A stretch of 64,000 nt of DNA from Lysobacter sp. BMK333-48F3 (GTDB lineage Bacteria > Pseudomonadota > Gammaproteobacteria > Xanthomonadales > Xanthomonadaceae), in the NCBI RefSeq assembly GCF_019733395.1, contig NZ_JAIHOO010000001.1, positions 4,821,394 through 4,885,393 of the forward strand. The letters are read 5' to 3'. Below, one piece after another: positions 46,050 to 54,820 of this stretch. A program made the position numbers and the translations under genes. The notes below the pieces were generated by a model. The model ran no database searches, was not told the origin of the DNA, and saw nothing but the letters and a program-made list of their open reading frames with translations. The first letter of the stretch is position 1, and every line of letters starts with the position of its first letter.

Positions 46050-47132
46050 ATGAAATCGCCGGCCCGTATCGCCGTCCTCTCCCTCGCCATCGCGCTCGCC
46101 GCCGCGGCGTGCTCGGGCAGCCAGTCCCCGGCCCCGGCCGGCGACGCCAAGACCGAGGCGGCCGCCCCGGCCGGCGACCAGGTCGCCGCCCAGATCACCG
46201 GCGCCGGCGCCACCTTCATCTACCCGCTGCTGTCCAAGTGGTCGGACGACTACCACAAGGCCACCGGTGCCAAGGTCAACTACCAGTCGATCGGCTCCGG
46301 CGGCGGCATCGCCCAGATCAAGGCCGGCACGGTCGATTTCGGCTCCTCGGACAAGCCGCTGGCCAGCGACGAGCTCGCCGCCGCCGGCCTGGGCCAGTTC
46401 CCCTCGGCGATCGGCGGCGTGGTGCCGGTGGTCAACGTCGACGGCATCGCCCCGGGTCAGCTGCGCCTGACCGGCCCGCTGCTGGCCGAGATCTTCCTCG
46501 GCACGGTGGCGAAGTGGAACGACGCCAAGATCGCCGCGGCCAACCCGGGCGTGGCCCTGCCCGACCTGAAGATCAACATCGTCCACCGCTCCGACGGCTC
46601 GGGCACCACCTTCAACTTCTCCAACTACCTGTCCAAGGTCAGCCCGGAGTGGAAGACCAAGGTCGGCGAAGGCACCTCGGTGCAGTGGCCGGGCGGCGTC
46701 GGCGGCAAGGGCAACGAGGGCGTGGCCTCGTACGTGAAGCAGATCAAGGGTTCGATCGGCTACGTCGAGCTGGCCTACGCGCTGCAGAACAAGATGGCCC
46801 ACACCCAGCTGCAGAACGCGGCCGGCCAGTTCGTCCAGCCCAGCGCCGAGGCCTTCCAGGCCGCCGCCGCGACCGCGGACTGGGCCAACGCCAAGGACTT
46901 CAACCTGGTGATCACCAACGCCGCCGGCGAGAAGTCCTGGCCGATCACCGCGACCAATTTCATCCTGATGCACAAGCAGCCCAAGGACGCCAAGCGCAGC
47001 GCCGACACCCGCGCCTTCTTCAAGTGGGCGTTCGAGAACGGCCAGTCCCAGGCGCAGTCGCTGGACTACGTGCCGCTGCCGGCGGAACTGGTCAAGCAGA
47101 TCGAGGCGTATTGGGGCGCGGAGTTCAAGTGA
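46050..47132 (+). CDS. pstS: Phosphate-binding lipoprotein PstS (second copy)
   Basis: 360 residues from ATG 46050 behind CTGGAG. Residues 1-20 form a lipoprotein signal (ALAAAAC-SGS), followed by an Ala/Pro/Gly linker to about residue 45. The binding domain repeats the first copy: ITGAGATFIYPLLSKW, YQSIGSGGGIAQI, HRSDGSGTTFNF and KGNEGVASYVKQI. It is anchored to a membrane, whereas PstS1 is soluble, which suggests a division of labour between scavenging and delivery to PstCA. A GC-rich hairpin and a MITE-like element lie between it and pstC. Confidence 0.96.
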   Translation: MKSPARIAVLSLAIALAAAACSGSQSPAPAGDAKTEAAAPAGDQVAAQITGAGATFIYPLLSKWSDDYHKATGAKVNYQSIGSGGGIAQIKAGTVDFGSSDKPLASDELAAAGLGQFPSAIGGVVPVVNVDGIAPGQLRLTGPLLAEIFLGTVAKWNDAKIAAANPGVALPDLKINIVHRSDGSGTTFNFSNYLSKVSPEWKTKVGEGTSVQWPGGVGGKGNEGVASYVKQIKGSIGYVELAYALQNKMAHTQLQNAAGQFVQPSAEAFQAAAATADWANAKDFNLVITNAAGEKSWPITATNFILMHKQPKDAKRSADTRAFFKWAFENGQSQAQSLDYVPLPAELVKQIEAYWGAEFK

Positions 47133-47141
47133 CGTTCTGAC

Positions 47142-47164
47142 CCGCGCCCGCGCAGCGGGCGCGG
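47142..47164 (+). terminator. GC-rich hairpin between pstS2 and pstC
   Basis: CCGCGCCCG (47142-47150) pairs with CGGGCGCGG (47156-47164). It is followed only by CTTTGT, so it is a weak terminator or an mRNA-stabilising hairpin. It could give more PstS than PstCAB from one transcript. Confidence 0.5.
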
Positions 47165-47175
47165 CTTTGTCGGAA

Positions 47176-47281
47176 CGTCATTCCCGCGCAGGCGGGAATC
47201 CAAAGCCTTCAGCGCCGTGCCTCCTACCTGGAAGCCACGTCGCGATGAAGCCCTGGATCCCCGCCTTCGCGGGGATGACGG
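47176..47281 (+). repeat. MITE-like double-hairpin element, third copy
   Basis: 106 bp with ATTCCCGC...GCGGGAAT at the left and ATCCCCGC...GCGGGGAT at the right. The inner CTTCAGCGCCGTGCCTC matches the two copies before pstS2, but the spacer is longer and differs elsewhere. It sits in the leader of pstC. Confidence 0.88.
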
Positions 47282-47353
47282 CACAACACTTCACCGCAAC
47301 ACCCGCCAGCAACCCCAATCCCACGCGTGGCCCCGCCGGACCGACACCCGCCA

Positions 47354-48328
47354 ATGAACGCGACCGCCCTACCCGCCGCCCCGACCGCGCCCGCCGCGCG
47401 CGACGTCAAGGACGCGCGCAACGACCGCCTGTTCCGCTACGCGCTCACCGCCACCGTCGTCTTCGTCCTGTTCGCCCTCGCCAGCGCCGCCCTGTCGATG
47501 CTGTGGGGCGGCCGCCACGTGCTCGCCCATGAGGGCCTGAGCTTCTTCGTCACCGCCGAATGGAATCCGGTCGAGGACAAGTACGGCGCGCTGGTACCGA
47601 TCTACGGCACCGTGGTCACCGCCCTGATCGCGATGCTGATCGCGGTGCCGGTCAGCTTCGGCATCGCCTTCTTCCTGACCGAGGTCGCGCCGCGCTGGGC
47701 GCGCGGTCCGATCGGCACCGCGATCGAACTGCTCGCCGGCATCCCCTCGATCATCTACGGCATGTGGGGCCTGTTCGTGCTGGTCCCGGTGATGACCGAA
47801 CACGTCACCCCCTGGCTCAACGACAACGTCGGCACCTGGCCGGTGATCGGCAAGCTGTTCCAGGGCCCGCCGCTGGGCATCGGCATGCTCACCGCCGGCA
47901 TCGTCCTGGCGATCATGGTGATCCCCTTCATTTCCTCGGTGATGCGCGAAGTGTTCCTGACCGTGCCCACGCGGCTGAAGGAATCGGCCTACGCGCTGGG
48001 CTCGACCCGATGGGAAGTCAGCTGGGACATCGTCCTGCCCTACACCCGCTCGGCGGTGATCGGCGGCATCTTCCTCGGCCTGGGCCGCGCGCTCGGCGAG
48101 ACCATGGCGGTGGCCTTCGTGATCGGCAACTCGGTCAACTTCTCGGCCTCGCTGCTCGAACCCGGCACCACCATCGCCGCGCTGATCGCCAACGACTTCG
48201 GCGAAGCCACCGAGACCTACCGCTCGGCCCTGCTGCTGCTCGGCTTCGTACTGTTCATCGTCACCTTCGTCGTGCTCGCCGCCGCGCGGCTGATGCTGCT
48301 GAAACTCTCGCGCAAGGAGGGCACCTGA
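47354..48328 (+). CDS. pstC: Phosphate ABC transporter permease PstC
   Basis: 324 residues with about six to seven hydrophobic segments. Permease motifs include PIYGTVVTALIAMLIAVPVSFG and the EAA-type loop LKESAYALGSTRWEVSWDIVLPYTRSAVIGG. With PstA it forms the inner-membrane channel of the high-affinity phosphate importer. Its stop overlaps the pstA start (TGATG). The 220-bp gap from pstS2 holds a hairpin and a MITE-like repeat. Confidence 0.96.
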   Translation: MNATALPAAPTAPAARDVKDARNDRLFRYALTATVVFVLFALASAALSMLWGGRHVLAHEGLSFFVTAEWNPVEDKYGALVPIYGTVVTALIAMLIAVPVSFGIAFFLTEVAPRWARGPIGTAIELLAGIPSIIYGMWGLFVLVPVMTEHVTPWLNDNVGTWPVIGKLFQGPPLGIGMLTAGIVLAIMVIPFISSVMREVFLTVPTRLKESAYALGSTRWEVSWDIVLPYTRSAVIGGIFLGLGRALGETMAVAFVIGNSVNFSASLLEPGTTIAALIANDFGEATETYRSALLLLGFVLFIVTFVVLAAARLMLLKLSRKEGT

Positions 48329-49224
48329 TGAGCGCCGCCGCCAACGCTGCCCTGCAGCAACGCCATCGCACCGCCGACGCGTTGTACCGGCGCCGCCGCC
48401 TGATCAACGCCGTGTCGGTGCTGCTGGCAAGCGCCGCCGCCGGGTTCGGCCTGTTCTTCCTCGGCTGGATCCTCTACACCCTGATCGCCAAGGGTCTGGG
48501 CGGGATCAACTGGGCGCTGTTCACCCAGAACACCCCGCCGCCGATGCAGGAAGGCGGCCTGATGAACGCCTTCTTCGGCAGCGCGGTGATGTGCGCGATC
48601 GCGATCGCGATCGGCACCCCGCTGGGCATCGCCGCCGGCACCTGGCTGGCCGAGTACGGCGCGGGGCGCAAGATCGGCACCGTGGTGCGCTTCGTCAACG
48701 ACATCCTGCTGTCGGCGCCGTCGATCGTGCTCGGCCTGTTCGTCTACACCCTGGTGGTGATGCAGACCGGCGGCAATTTCTCCGCCCTCGCCGGCGCGAT
48801 CTCGCTGGCCTTCATCGTCCTGCCGGTGGTGGTGCGCACCACCGACGAGATGCTGCGCCTGGTTCCGGCGCAGATGCGCGAAGCGGCGCTGTCGCTGGGC
48901 GTGCCGCAGTGGAAGGTGATCGTGCAGGTGCTGTACCGCAGCGCCTCGGCCGGCATCGTCACCGGCGTGCTGCTGGCCCTGGCGCGCATCTCCGGCGAGA
49001 CCGCGCCGCTGCTGTTCACCGCCTTCGGCAACCAGTACTGGAACCACAACGTGCTGCAGCCGATGGCCAGCGTACCGGTGGTGATGAACCAGTTCGCCGG
49101 CAGCCCGTACGAGACTTGGCAAACCCTGGCCTGGGCCGGTGCCCTGGTCCTCACCTTCTTCGTCCTGATCGTCAGCCTGCTCGCCCGCACCCTGGTGCTG
49201 CGCAATCGGATCTCCAATGACTGA
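48328..49224 (+). CDS. pstA: Phosphate ABC transporter permease PstA
   Basis: 298 residues, about six hydrophobic segments. Family blocks are [20 protein letters not shown], the EAA-type loop [21 protein letters not shown], and [16 protein letters not shown]. The ATG follows GGAGGG and overlaps the pstC stop codon by one base. The C-terminus overlaps pstB by eight bases, so translation of pstC, pstA and pstB is coupled. Confidence 0.96.
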   Translation: MSAAANAALQQRHRTADALYRRRRLINAVSVLLASAAAGFGLFFLGWILYTLIAKGLGGINWALFTQNTPPPMQEGGLMNAFFGSAVMCAIAIAIGTPLGIAAGTWLAEYGAGRKIGTVVRFVNDILLSAPSIVLGLFVYTLVVMQTGGNFSALAGAISLAFIVLPVVVRTTDEMLRLVPAQMREAALSLGVPQWKVIVQVLYRSASAGIVTGVLLALARISGETAPLLFTAFGNQYWNHNVLQPMASVPVVMNQFAGSPYETWQTLAWAGALVLTFFVLIVSLLARTLVLRNRISND

Positions 49225-50071
49225 CCTGTCCAACATCTCCGTCGCCCGTACCCCGGCCGCCATGAACGAGCCCCGCCTCACCGTCGCCACCCCGGAGCGC
49301 GCGGCATCCGCCGACGCGCCGGTCAAGCTCGCCGCGCGCGGCCTGAACTTCTACTACGACAAGTTCCACGCGCTGAAGAACATCGACCTGGAGATCCCGG
49401 AAAAGCGCGTCACCGCGCTGATCGGGCCCTCCGGCTGCGGCAAGTCGACCCTGCTGCGCATCTTCAACCGCATCTACGCCCTGTACCCGAAGCTGGAGGC
49501 GCGCGGCGAAGTGCTGCTGGACGGCGAGAACATTCTCGATGCGCGCTATCCGATGAACCGGTTGCGCAGCAAGGTCGGCATGGTGTTCCAGAAGCCGGTG
49601 CCGTTCCCGATGACCATCTTCGAGAACGTCGCCTACGGCATCCGCCACCACGAAAAGCTGTCCAAGTCGGAAATGAACGACCGCGTCGAGCAGGCCCTGC
49701 GCCAGGGCGCGCTGTGGGACGAAGTCAAGGACAAGCTCGGCCAGAGCGCGCTCGGCCTGTCCGGCGGCCAGCAGCAGCGCCTGTGCATCGCCCGCGCCGT
49801 GGCCCTGCGCCCGGACGTGCTGCTGCTCGACGAACCGACCTCGGCGCTGGACCCGATCTCGACCAGCCGCATCGAGCAGTTGGTCGAGGAGCTGAAGAAG
49901 GACTACACCATCGCGATCGTGACCCACAACATGCAGCAGGCGGCGCGCGTCTCCGACTTCACCGCCTTCATGTACCTCGGCGACCTGATCGAGCACGGCG
50001 CGACCGAGCAGATCTTCTCGCAGCCGACCAAGCAGCAGACCGAGGACTACATCACCGGCCGGTTCGGTTGA
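49217..50071 (+). CDS. pstB: Phosphate ABC transporter ATP-binding protein PstB
   Basis: 284 residues with a 35-residue N-terminal extension. Walker A is GPSGCGKST, the signature LSGGQQQRL, Walker [14 protein letters not shown] and the H-loop [13 protein letters not shown]. It powers phosphate uptake through PstCA and, with PhoU, signals phosphate status to PhoR. It begins inside the pstA 3' end. Inverted heptamer arrays separate it from phoU. Confidence 0.97.
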   Translation: MTDLSNISVARTPAAMNEPRLTVATPERAASADAPVKLAARGLNFYYDKFHALKNIDLEIPEKRVTALIGPSGCGKSTLLRIFNRIYALYPKLEARGEVLLDGENILDARYPMNRLRSKVGMVFQKPVPFPMTIFENVAYGIRHHEKLSKSEMNDRVEQALRQGALWDEVKDKLGQSALGLSGGQQQRLCIARAVALRPDVLLLDEPTSALDPISTSRIEQLVEELKKDYTIAIVTHNMQQAARVSDFTAFMYLGDLIEHGATEQIFSQPTKQQTEDYITGRFG

Positions 50072-50077
50072 TGTGGC

Positions 50078-50107
50078 CGGGAATGGGGAATCGGGAATAG
50101 AGAATGG
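50078..50107. repeat. Heptamer array (GGGAATN) between pstB and phoU
   Basis: About four units (GGGAATG, GGGAATC, GGGAATA, GAGAATG), followed by GTTAAAGC. The partner array in opposite orientation is at 50162-50189, so a large hairpin can form in the pstB-phoU message. Confidence 0.85.
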
Positions 50108-50161
50108 TTAAAGCACTCCTCCCAGTCTCCAGGAATCTCCCGCCCTCCCCGCTTCGTCTTT

Positions 50162-50189
50162 TCCATTCCCTATTCCCCATTCCCTATTG
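50162..50189. repeat. Heptamer array, inverted partner
   Basis: About four ATTCCCN-type units ending 6 bp before the phoU start codon. Pairing with the 50078-50107 array would bury the phoU initiation region; whether this matters in vivo is unknown. Confidence 0.85.
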
Positions 50190-50195
50190 CCGACC

Positions 50196-50900
50196 ATGAC
50201 CATGCACGACCACATCGTCAAAAGCTACGACGACGAGCAGCGCCGGCTGCTCGACGAGACCCTGCGCATGGGCGAAATGGCGGCCGCTCAGCTGGAAGCC
50301 GCGCTCGACGTGGTCCAGCGCCGCGACGACAAGGCCGCCGAGCGGATCATCGCCAACGACGAGGCGATCGACGCGCTGGAGCAGGAGATCAGCCACGACG
50401 TCATGAAGCTGGCCCTGCGCGGCCCGATGGCGCGCGACCTGCGCGAGATCCTGGCCGCGATCCGGATCGCCTCGGACATCGAGCGGGTCGGCGACTACGC
50501 CGCCAACGTCGCCAAGCGCTCGACCGCGCTGAACCTGGCGCCGCCGCTGCCGCACGTGGCCGGCCTGCACGCCCTGGGCACCCTGGCGGTGGCGCAGCTG
50601 CGCGACGTGCTGGTCGCCTACCGCGACAACGACGTCGAGCTGGCGCAACGGGTGCGCGCGCGCGACGCCGAGATCGACACCGCCTATACCGGCCTGTTCC
50701 GCGAATTGCTGACCTACATGATGGAAGACGCGCGCAGCATCACCGCCTGCACGCACCTGCTGTTCATGGCCAAGAACATCGAGCGCATCGGCGACCACGC
50801 CACCAACATCGCCGAGAACGTCTGGTTCCTGGTCAAGGGCGAGCATCCGCTGCCGCCGCGCGAGAAGCGCGACGACACCAACACCGCCAGCCCGGTCTGA
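50196..50900 (+). CDS. phoU: Phosphate signalling regulator PhoU
   Basis: 234 residues from ATG 50196 (MTMHDHIVKSYDDEQRRL); TTG 50187 in frame is less likely. It has two helical PhoU repeats with the metal-binding blocks RIASDIERVGDYAANVAK and FMAKNIERIGDHATNIAE. PhoU links PstSCAB activity to the PhoR kinase and represses the Pho regulon when phosphate is plentiful. It closes the phosphate block; phoB and phoR are not in the window. There is no strong ribosome binding site because the heptamer array lies directly upstream. Confidence 0.97.
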   Translation: MTMHDHIVKSYDDEQRRLLDETLRMGEMAAAQLEAALDVVQRRDDKAAERIIANDEAIDALEQEISHDVMKLALRGPMARDLREILAAIRIASDIERVGDYAANVAKRSTALNLAPPLPHVAGLHALGTLAVAQLRDVLVAYRDNDVELAQRVRARDAEIDTAYTGLFRELLTYMMEDARSITACTHLLFMAKNIERIGDHATNIAENVWFLVKGEHPLPPREKRDDTNTASPV

Positions 50901-51211
50901 GCCCGCGGACGGACGCCGAACGCGCCCGTCCGCGCTGCGCCGCAACATAATCCGGCCTGCGCCGAAGTCCGGCCGGCAGGCTCGCCTTCGCCGTTGCCGC
51001 CGCGCCGTGCCGGCGCGGGCCGGCCGATGAATCGCGATTTCGCCGCGATGCCGCGCATGCAAACGGTTTCATGCGGCGCGGACTGAATCCGTTCTGAACA
51101 AAACGCGACCCAGGTCGCGTTGCGCGAACCCGTTCGCCCCTCCCCCGACTCTTGGTACATGCCCGCAGCGCTGCGCGGCGGTGTATTTTGGCAACCCGGA
51201 GGAGGACCGGC
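50901..51211. other. Spacer upstream of the ECF sigma gene
   Basis: 311 bp. It contains a perfect 9-bp inverted repeat (51102-51121) about 90 bp before the sigma factor start. No promoter of clear type was recognised, and the phoU terminator is not evident. Confidence 0.45.
51102..51121. promoter_or_regulatory. Perfect inverted repeat before the sigma gene
   Basis: AACGCGACC-CA-GGTCGCGTT. It has no T-run and stands 91 bp before the sigma factor start, so it may be an operator for this operon. Confidence 0.35.
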
Positions 51212-51727
51212 ATGACCCTGCTGATGGCCAACGGAGATTTGGCGGCGGCCCGCTCGGGCGATCGGGCGGCGCTCGAACGCGTGCTGACGCATTCGCGCCA
51301 GGACCTGCGGCGCTACGCCGAATTCCACTGCGTCATCAACGACGTCGAGGACGCGGTCCAGGAAAGCCTGATCACCGTCTCGCGCAAGCTGCGCGACCTG
51401 CGCGTGCTGGAATGCTTCGTGTCGTGGACCTTCCGCATCGTCAAGCGCGAATGCAACCGGCTCAAGCGCGCCCGGCGCCTGCTCGCCGGCCAGCCGATCG
51501 GCGAGGAGATCATGCCGGTGACGACCCCGGAACCGGTCGAGTGGCGCCACGACGTCGCCGCCGCGCTGGAATCCCTGCCCGCGCACTACCGCGAGATCAT
51601 CCTGTTGCGCGACCTGGAGGGGCTGACCGTCGAAGAGCTCGGCGCGCGCCTGGACATGACCCGCGAAGCGGTCAAGTCGCGCCTGCACCGCGCCCGCGTG
51701 CTCGCCCGCGAGTACCTGCAGACTTGA
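51212..51727 (+). CDS. ECF-type RNA polymerase sigma factor
   Basis: 171 residues from ATG 51212, chosen because GGAGGAGG is close upstream. Region 2 is DLRRYAEFHCVINDVEDAVQ...FVSWTFRIVKRECNRLKRARR. Region 4 is LESLPAHYREIILLRDLEGLTVEELGARLDMTREAVKSRLHRAR. No anti-sigma gene lies beside it. It is 173 bp upstream of the EGxCG-repeat precursor gene, on the same strand. In other bacteria ECF sigma factors control this kind of DUF692/DUF2063 operon in response to copper or oxidative stress, so self-contained control of the RiPP operon is a reasonable inference. Confidence 0.88.
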   Translation: MTLLMANGDLAAARSGDRAALERVLTHSRQDLRRYAEFHCVINDVEDAVQESLITVSRKLRDLRVLECFVSWTFRIVKRECNRLKRARRLLAGQPIGEEIMPVTTPEPVEWRHDVAAALESLPAHYREIILLRDLEGLTVEELGARLDMTREAVKSRLHRARVLAREYLQT

Positions 51728-51900
51728 CCCCGCGCCGCCCGCCGCATGGCACCCGGCCGCGCCGGATTGCGTATTCCCTTTGGTTCGACCCACGCTCTGT
51801 ACCCGCAAACCCGAATTCAGCGCAAACCACGGACCCGACCTGTCGGACCGTCATCCCAACCGGCGGATAACCGCCGACATCGCCACGTAGGAGTCATTCC

Positions 51901-52317
51901 ATGTCCAAGCAAATCAAGAAGCCCGTCGCCCTCGCCCTCGGCGCCACCCTGATCGGCGGCCTGAGCCTGTCGGCTTCCGCGTTCGCGATGACCGATCTGT
52001 CGCAGGGCTACCTGCTGGGCGCGCAGTCGGCGCAGACCGCCGACAAGGCCGTCGACGCCAAGGCCACCGACGCCAAGAAGGCCGAAGGCACCTGCGGCGC
52101 AGACAAGAAGGCGAAGGAAGGCAGCTGCGGCGCCGACAAGAAGGCCGCCGAGGGCAAGTGCGGCGAAGGCAAGTGCGGCGCCGACAAGAAGAAGCACGCC
52201 GAAGGCAAGTGCGGCGGCGACAAGAAGGACGCGGCCAAGCCCGCCGACGCCAAGCCGGCGGCCAAGAAGGCCGGCGAGGGCAAGTGCGGCGAAGGCAAGT
52301 GCGGCGGTTCGGTCTAA
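51901..52317 (+). CDS. hvfA: HvfA-type EGxCG-repeat RiPP precursor (metallophore/bufferin-like)
   Basis: 138 residues behind TAGGAG. Residues 1-29 are a cleavable signal peptide ([16 protein letters not shown]; the TDLSQGY phrase after the signal is typical of the family). From residue 62 the sequence is low-complexity with seven EGxCG motifs, Cys at 65, 76, 87, 92, 104, 129 and 134, separated by Lys/Asp/Ala spacers. Two are doubled as [10 protein letters not shown] (84-93 and 126-135). In Haemophilus HvfA, EGKCG Cys residues are converted by HvfBC into oxazolone/thioamide pairs that bind copper. Here the next genes encode the same enzyme pair, so each of the seven Cys is a candidate modification site. 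Confidence 0.9.
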   Translation: MSKQIKKPVALALGATLIGGLSLSASAFAMTDLSQGYLLGAQSAQTADKAVDAKATDAKKAEGTCGADKKAKEGSCGADKKAAEGKCGEGKCGADKKKHAEGKCGGDKKDAAKPADAKPAAKKAGEGKCGEGKCGGSV

Positions 52318-52330
52318 TCGCCGCCACGCG

Positions 52331-53194
52331 ATGACGATGGACGGCACGCGTCCCCTGAAACCGGATGCCGTCGGCCTCGGCCTGCGGCGGGCCCTGCTGG
52401 GCCCGCTGCAGTCCGCCGCGGACGGGGATTTCGATTTCCTCGAATGCGCGCCGGAGAACTGGATCGGCGTCGGCGGCCGCTACGGCGAGGCCCTGCGCGA
52501 ACTCGGCGCGCGCCACCCGCTGGTCTGCCACGGCCTGTCGCTGTCGCTGGGCGGCACCGAAGCGCTGGACGAGACCTTCCTGGTCCGGGTCCGGCGTTTC
52601 CTCGACGAGCACCGGGTCGCCTGCTACAGCGAGCACCTGAGCTACTGCAGCGACGACGGCCACCTCTACGATCTGCTGCCGATTCCGTTCACCGAAGAGG
52701 CGGTGCACCACGTCGCCGCGCGCATCCGCCGCACCCAGGACCTGGTCGGGCGCCGGATCGCGATCGAGAACGCCTCCTACTACGCCGCGCCGCACCAGGA
52801 GATGAGCGAAATCGAGTTCACCCTGGCGGTGCTGGCCGAGGCCGACTGCGAGCTGTTGCTCGACGTCAACAACGTCTACGTCAATTCGATCAACCACCGC
52901 TACGACGCGCGCGCCTTCCTGGCCGCGATGCCGGCCGAGCGGATCGCCTACCTGCACGTCGCCGGCCACTACGACGAGGCCGAAGACCTCAAGGTCGATA
53001 CCCACGGCGCGCCGGTCAAGGATGCGGTGTGGTCGCTGCTCGGCGAGGCCTACCGGCTGTTCGGCCAGCGCCCGACCCTGCTCGAACGCGACTTCAACTT
53101 CCCGCCCTACGAAGAGCTGGTCGGCGAACTCGGCCAGGTGCGCCGGATCCTGGCCCAGGCCGCGCCTGCCGCCGCCCGCCGCGCGCGCGGCTGA
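52331..53194 (+). CDS. hvfB: DUF692 multinuclear non-heme iron oxidase (MNIO), HvfB/BufB type
   Basis: 287 residues, starting 13 bp after hvfA. It has a TIM-barrel with the family metal and substrate blocks: [11 protein letters not shown] (His67), YSEHLSY (Glu101/His102), IENASYY (Glu146), [18 protein letters not shown] (Asp178, Asn180/181), [10 protein letters not shown] (His209, His213), VDTHGAPV (Asp223, His225) and [10 protein letters not shown] (Glu252). MNIOs use an iron cluster and O2 to oxidise Cys residues of a precursor. Partner specificity comes from the DUF2063 protein. It is intact, with no missing ligand that I can see. Confidence 0.93.
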   Translation: MTMDGTRPLKPDAVGLGLRRALLGPLQSAADGDFDFLECAPENWIGVGGRYGEALRELGARHPLVCHGLSLSLGGTEALDETFLVRVRRFLDEHRVACYSEHLSYCSDDGHLYDLLPIPFTEEAVHHVAARIRRTQDLVGRRIAIENASYYAAPHQEMSEIEFTLAVLAEADCELLLDVNNVYVNSINHRYDARAFLAAMPAERIAYLHVAGHYDEAEDLKVDTHGAPVKDAVWSLLGEAYRLFGQRPTLLERDFNFPPYEELVGELGQVRRILAQAAPAAARRARG

Positions 53195-53200
53195 GCCCCC

Positions 53201-53977
53201 ATGAACGACGCTCCCTCGCGCCTGCGCGCGCAGCAGTTCGAACTGACCCGGCACCTGCGCGACCCGCAGGCCAGCCCGGCCCCGGCCGGCCTGGAAGACC
53301 GCCGCCTGGGCATCTACCGCGACCTGTTGTTCAACAACATCGAAGGCCTGCTGGCCGGCAATTTCCCGGTCATCCGCCGCCTGCTCGGCGACGAGCGCTG
53401 GCCGCGCATGGTGCGCGACTTCTATCGCGACCACCGCTGCCGCACGCCACTGTTCCCCGAGATCGCGCGCGAGTTCATGCGCTACCTGGAGCAGCGCGAG
53501 AACGCGGACGACCCGCCGTTCCTGTCCGAGCTGGCGCATTACGAATGGGTCGAACTGGCCCTGCAGCTCAGCGAAGCGCAGGCGCCCCGCGACGACGCCG
53601 GCATCGCCGACGCCGACCTGCTCGAACACCCGCCGCAACTGTCGCCGCTGGCCTGGCCGCTGGCCTATGCCTGGCCGGTACACCGGATCGGCCCGGATTT
53701 CGAGCCCGACCGCGCCCCCGCCGCGCCGAGCCTGCTGCTGTTGCGCCGCGAGGCCGACGGCGAGGTCCGCTTCTCCGAACTCAGCCCGCTGGCCTACCGC
53801 CTGATCGAACGCATCGGCGAGGCGCCGCAGTTGAGCGCGCGCGAACAACTCGCCGCGCTCGCCGCCGAGGCCGGCAGCGACGATCCGGCCGGGTTCCTCG
53901 AACTCGGCCACGGCCTGCTGCGGCAGATGCGCGCCAACGCGGTGATTTTTTTCGCCGCGGCGAACCCTTCGGCCTGA
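53201..53977 (+). CDS. hvfC: DUF2063 RiPP maturation partner, HvfC/BufC type
   Basis: 258 residues, ATG 53201, 6 bp after hvfB. The N-terminal DUF2063 domain has [45 protein letters not shown] and [27 protein letters not shown]. The C-terminal half carries a second domain with aromatic strands ([34 protein letters not shown]). In HvfBC and BufBC this protein binds the precursor and the MNIO and is needed for activity. It is cytoplasmic. The small hairpin GCGCCGG-CATTT-CCGGCGC at 53999-54017 follows its stop. Confidence 0.9.
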   Translation: MNDAPSRLRAQQFELTRHLRDPQASPAPAGLEDRRLGIYRDLLFNNIEGLLAGNFPVIRRLLGDERWPRMVRDFYRDHRCRTPLFPEIAREFMRYLEQRENADDPPFLSELAHYEWVELALQLSEAQAPRDDAGIADADLLEHPPQLSPLAWPLAYAWPVHRIGPDFEPDRAPAAPSLLLLRREADGEVRFSELSPLAYRLIERIGEAPQLSAREQLAALAAEAGSDDPAGFLELGHGLLRQMRANAVIFFAAANPSA

Positions 53978-54035
53978 GCGGCGCCTCTTATCGGTAAAGC
54001 GCCGGCATTTCCGGCGCGACCGTGGAGTGCCCGCA

Positions 54036-54716
54036 ATGCCGTCGTTCTGCCTGATCAAGTCCTGCCTGTCCTTGCGCGACCGCCTCGCCGGCGTCGGCGC
54101 CTGGCTGGCGCCCGTAGGCCTGCGCCTGATCCTGGCCTGGGAATTCTTCGAATCCGGACGCGAGAAACTGCGCGGCGAGAACTGGTTCGGCGAAATCATG
54201 GCCAACTTCCCGTTCCCGTTCGACCGCGTGCCGGCGTCATTGAGCTGGTCGCTGGCGACGTGGTTCGAACTGCTCGGCGCGGCCGCACTGCTGCTCGGCC
54301 TGGCCACCCGCTTCGCCGCCGCTTCGCTGTTCGCGCTGACCGTGGTCGCCACCGCCGCTGTGCACTGGCCGCAGGACTGGATGGGCCTGGCCCAGTTGGC
54401 GCAAGGCTATGCGATCCGCGACAGCGGCGCCGGCAACTACAAGCTGCCGCTGATCTTCCTGGCCATGCTGTGGCCGCTGATCCTCGGCGGCGCCGGGCGG
54501 CTGAGCCTGGACGCCCGGCTGACGCGCCGCGCGGCGCTGCCGGCGACCGCGCCGCGCGCCGATCTGTTCGGCTGGGGCCTGGTCCTGGCGCCGTTCGGCC
54601 TGCTCGTGGCGATGCTGCTGCCGGCGCCGGGCCTGGCCCTGGCCGGACTCGGCGCGGCGGCCCTGCTCGTCGGCGCCCGGCGCGCGCCGGGCTGCACGCT
54701 CGCGCCGGCGAACTGA
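54036..54716 (+). CDS. DoxX-family membrane protein of the RiPP operon
   Basis: 226 residues from ATG 54036 behind GTGGAG. About five hydrophobic segments. The DoxX blocks [24 protein letters not shown] and [23 protein letters not shown] are present. DoxX proteins often close DUF692/DUF2063 operons (HvfX-like), where a copper-linked membrane role has been proposed. An additional hydrophobic C-terminal region (about 175-210) ends in a short tail with one Cys. Its place as the last gene, 58 bp after hvfC, supports membership of this operon; the exact task is unknown. Confidence 0.85.
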   Translation: MPSFCLIKSCLSLRDRLAGVGAWLAPVGLRLILAWEFFESGREKLRGENWFGEIMANFPFPFDRVPASLSWSLATWFELLGAAALLLGLATRFAAASLFALTVVATAAVHWPQDWMGLAQLAQGYAIRDSGAGNYKLPLIFLAMLWPLILGGAGRLSLDARLTRRAALPATAPRADLFGWGLVLAPFGLLVAMLLPAPGLALAGLGAAALLVGARRAPGCTLAPAN

Positions 54717-54820
54717 ACCGCCCCTGCCTGCCGCCGCGGCCGGACCGCGGCGGCGGCCATGCGCGAGGCCGGGGCCGCGTACGGACGAAGGCTCAGCATC
54801 AACCTGCTAGGCTTTCGTCC

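Noticed and set aside
44457..47132. A continuous 891-codon frame running into pstS2
   Set aside because: The upstream part is an out-of-frame shadow of pstS1 and repeats. PstS2 has its own ribosome binding site and lipoprotein signal at 46050.
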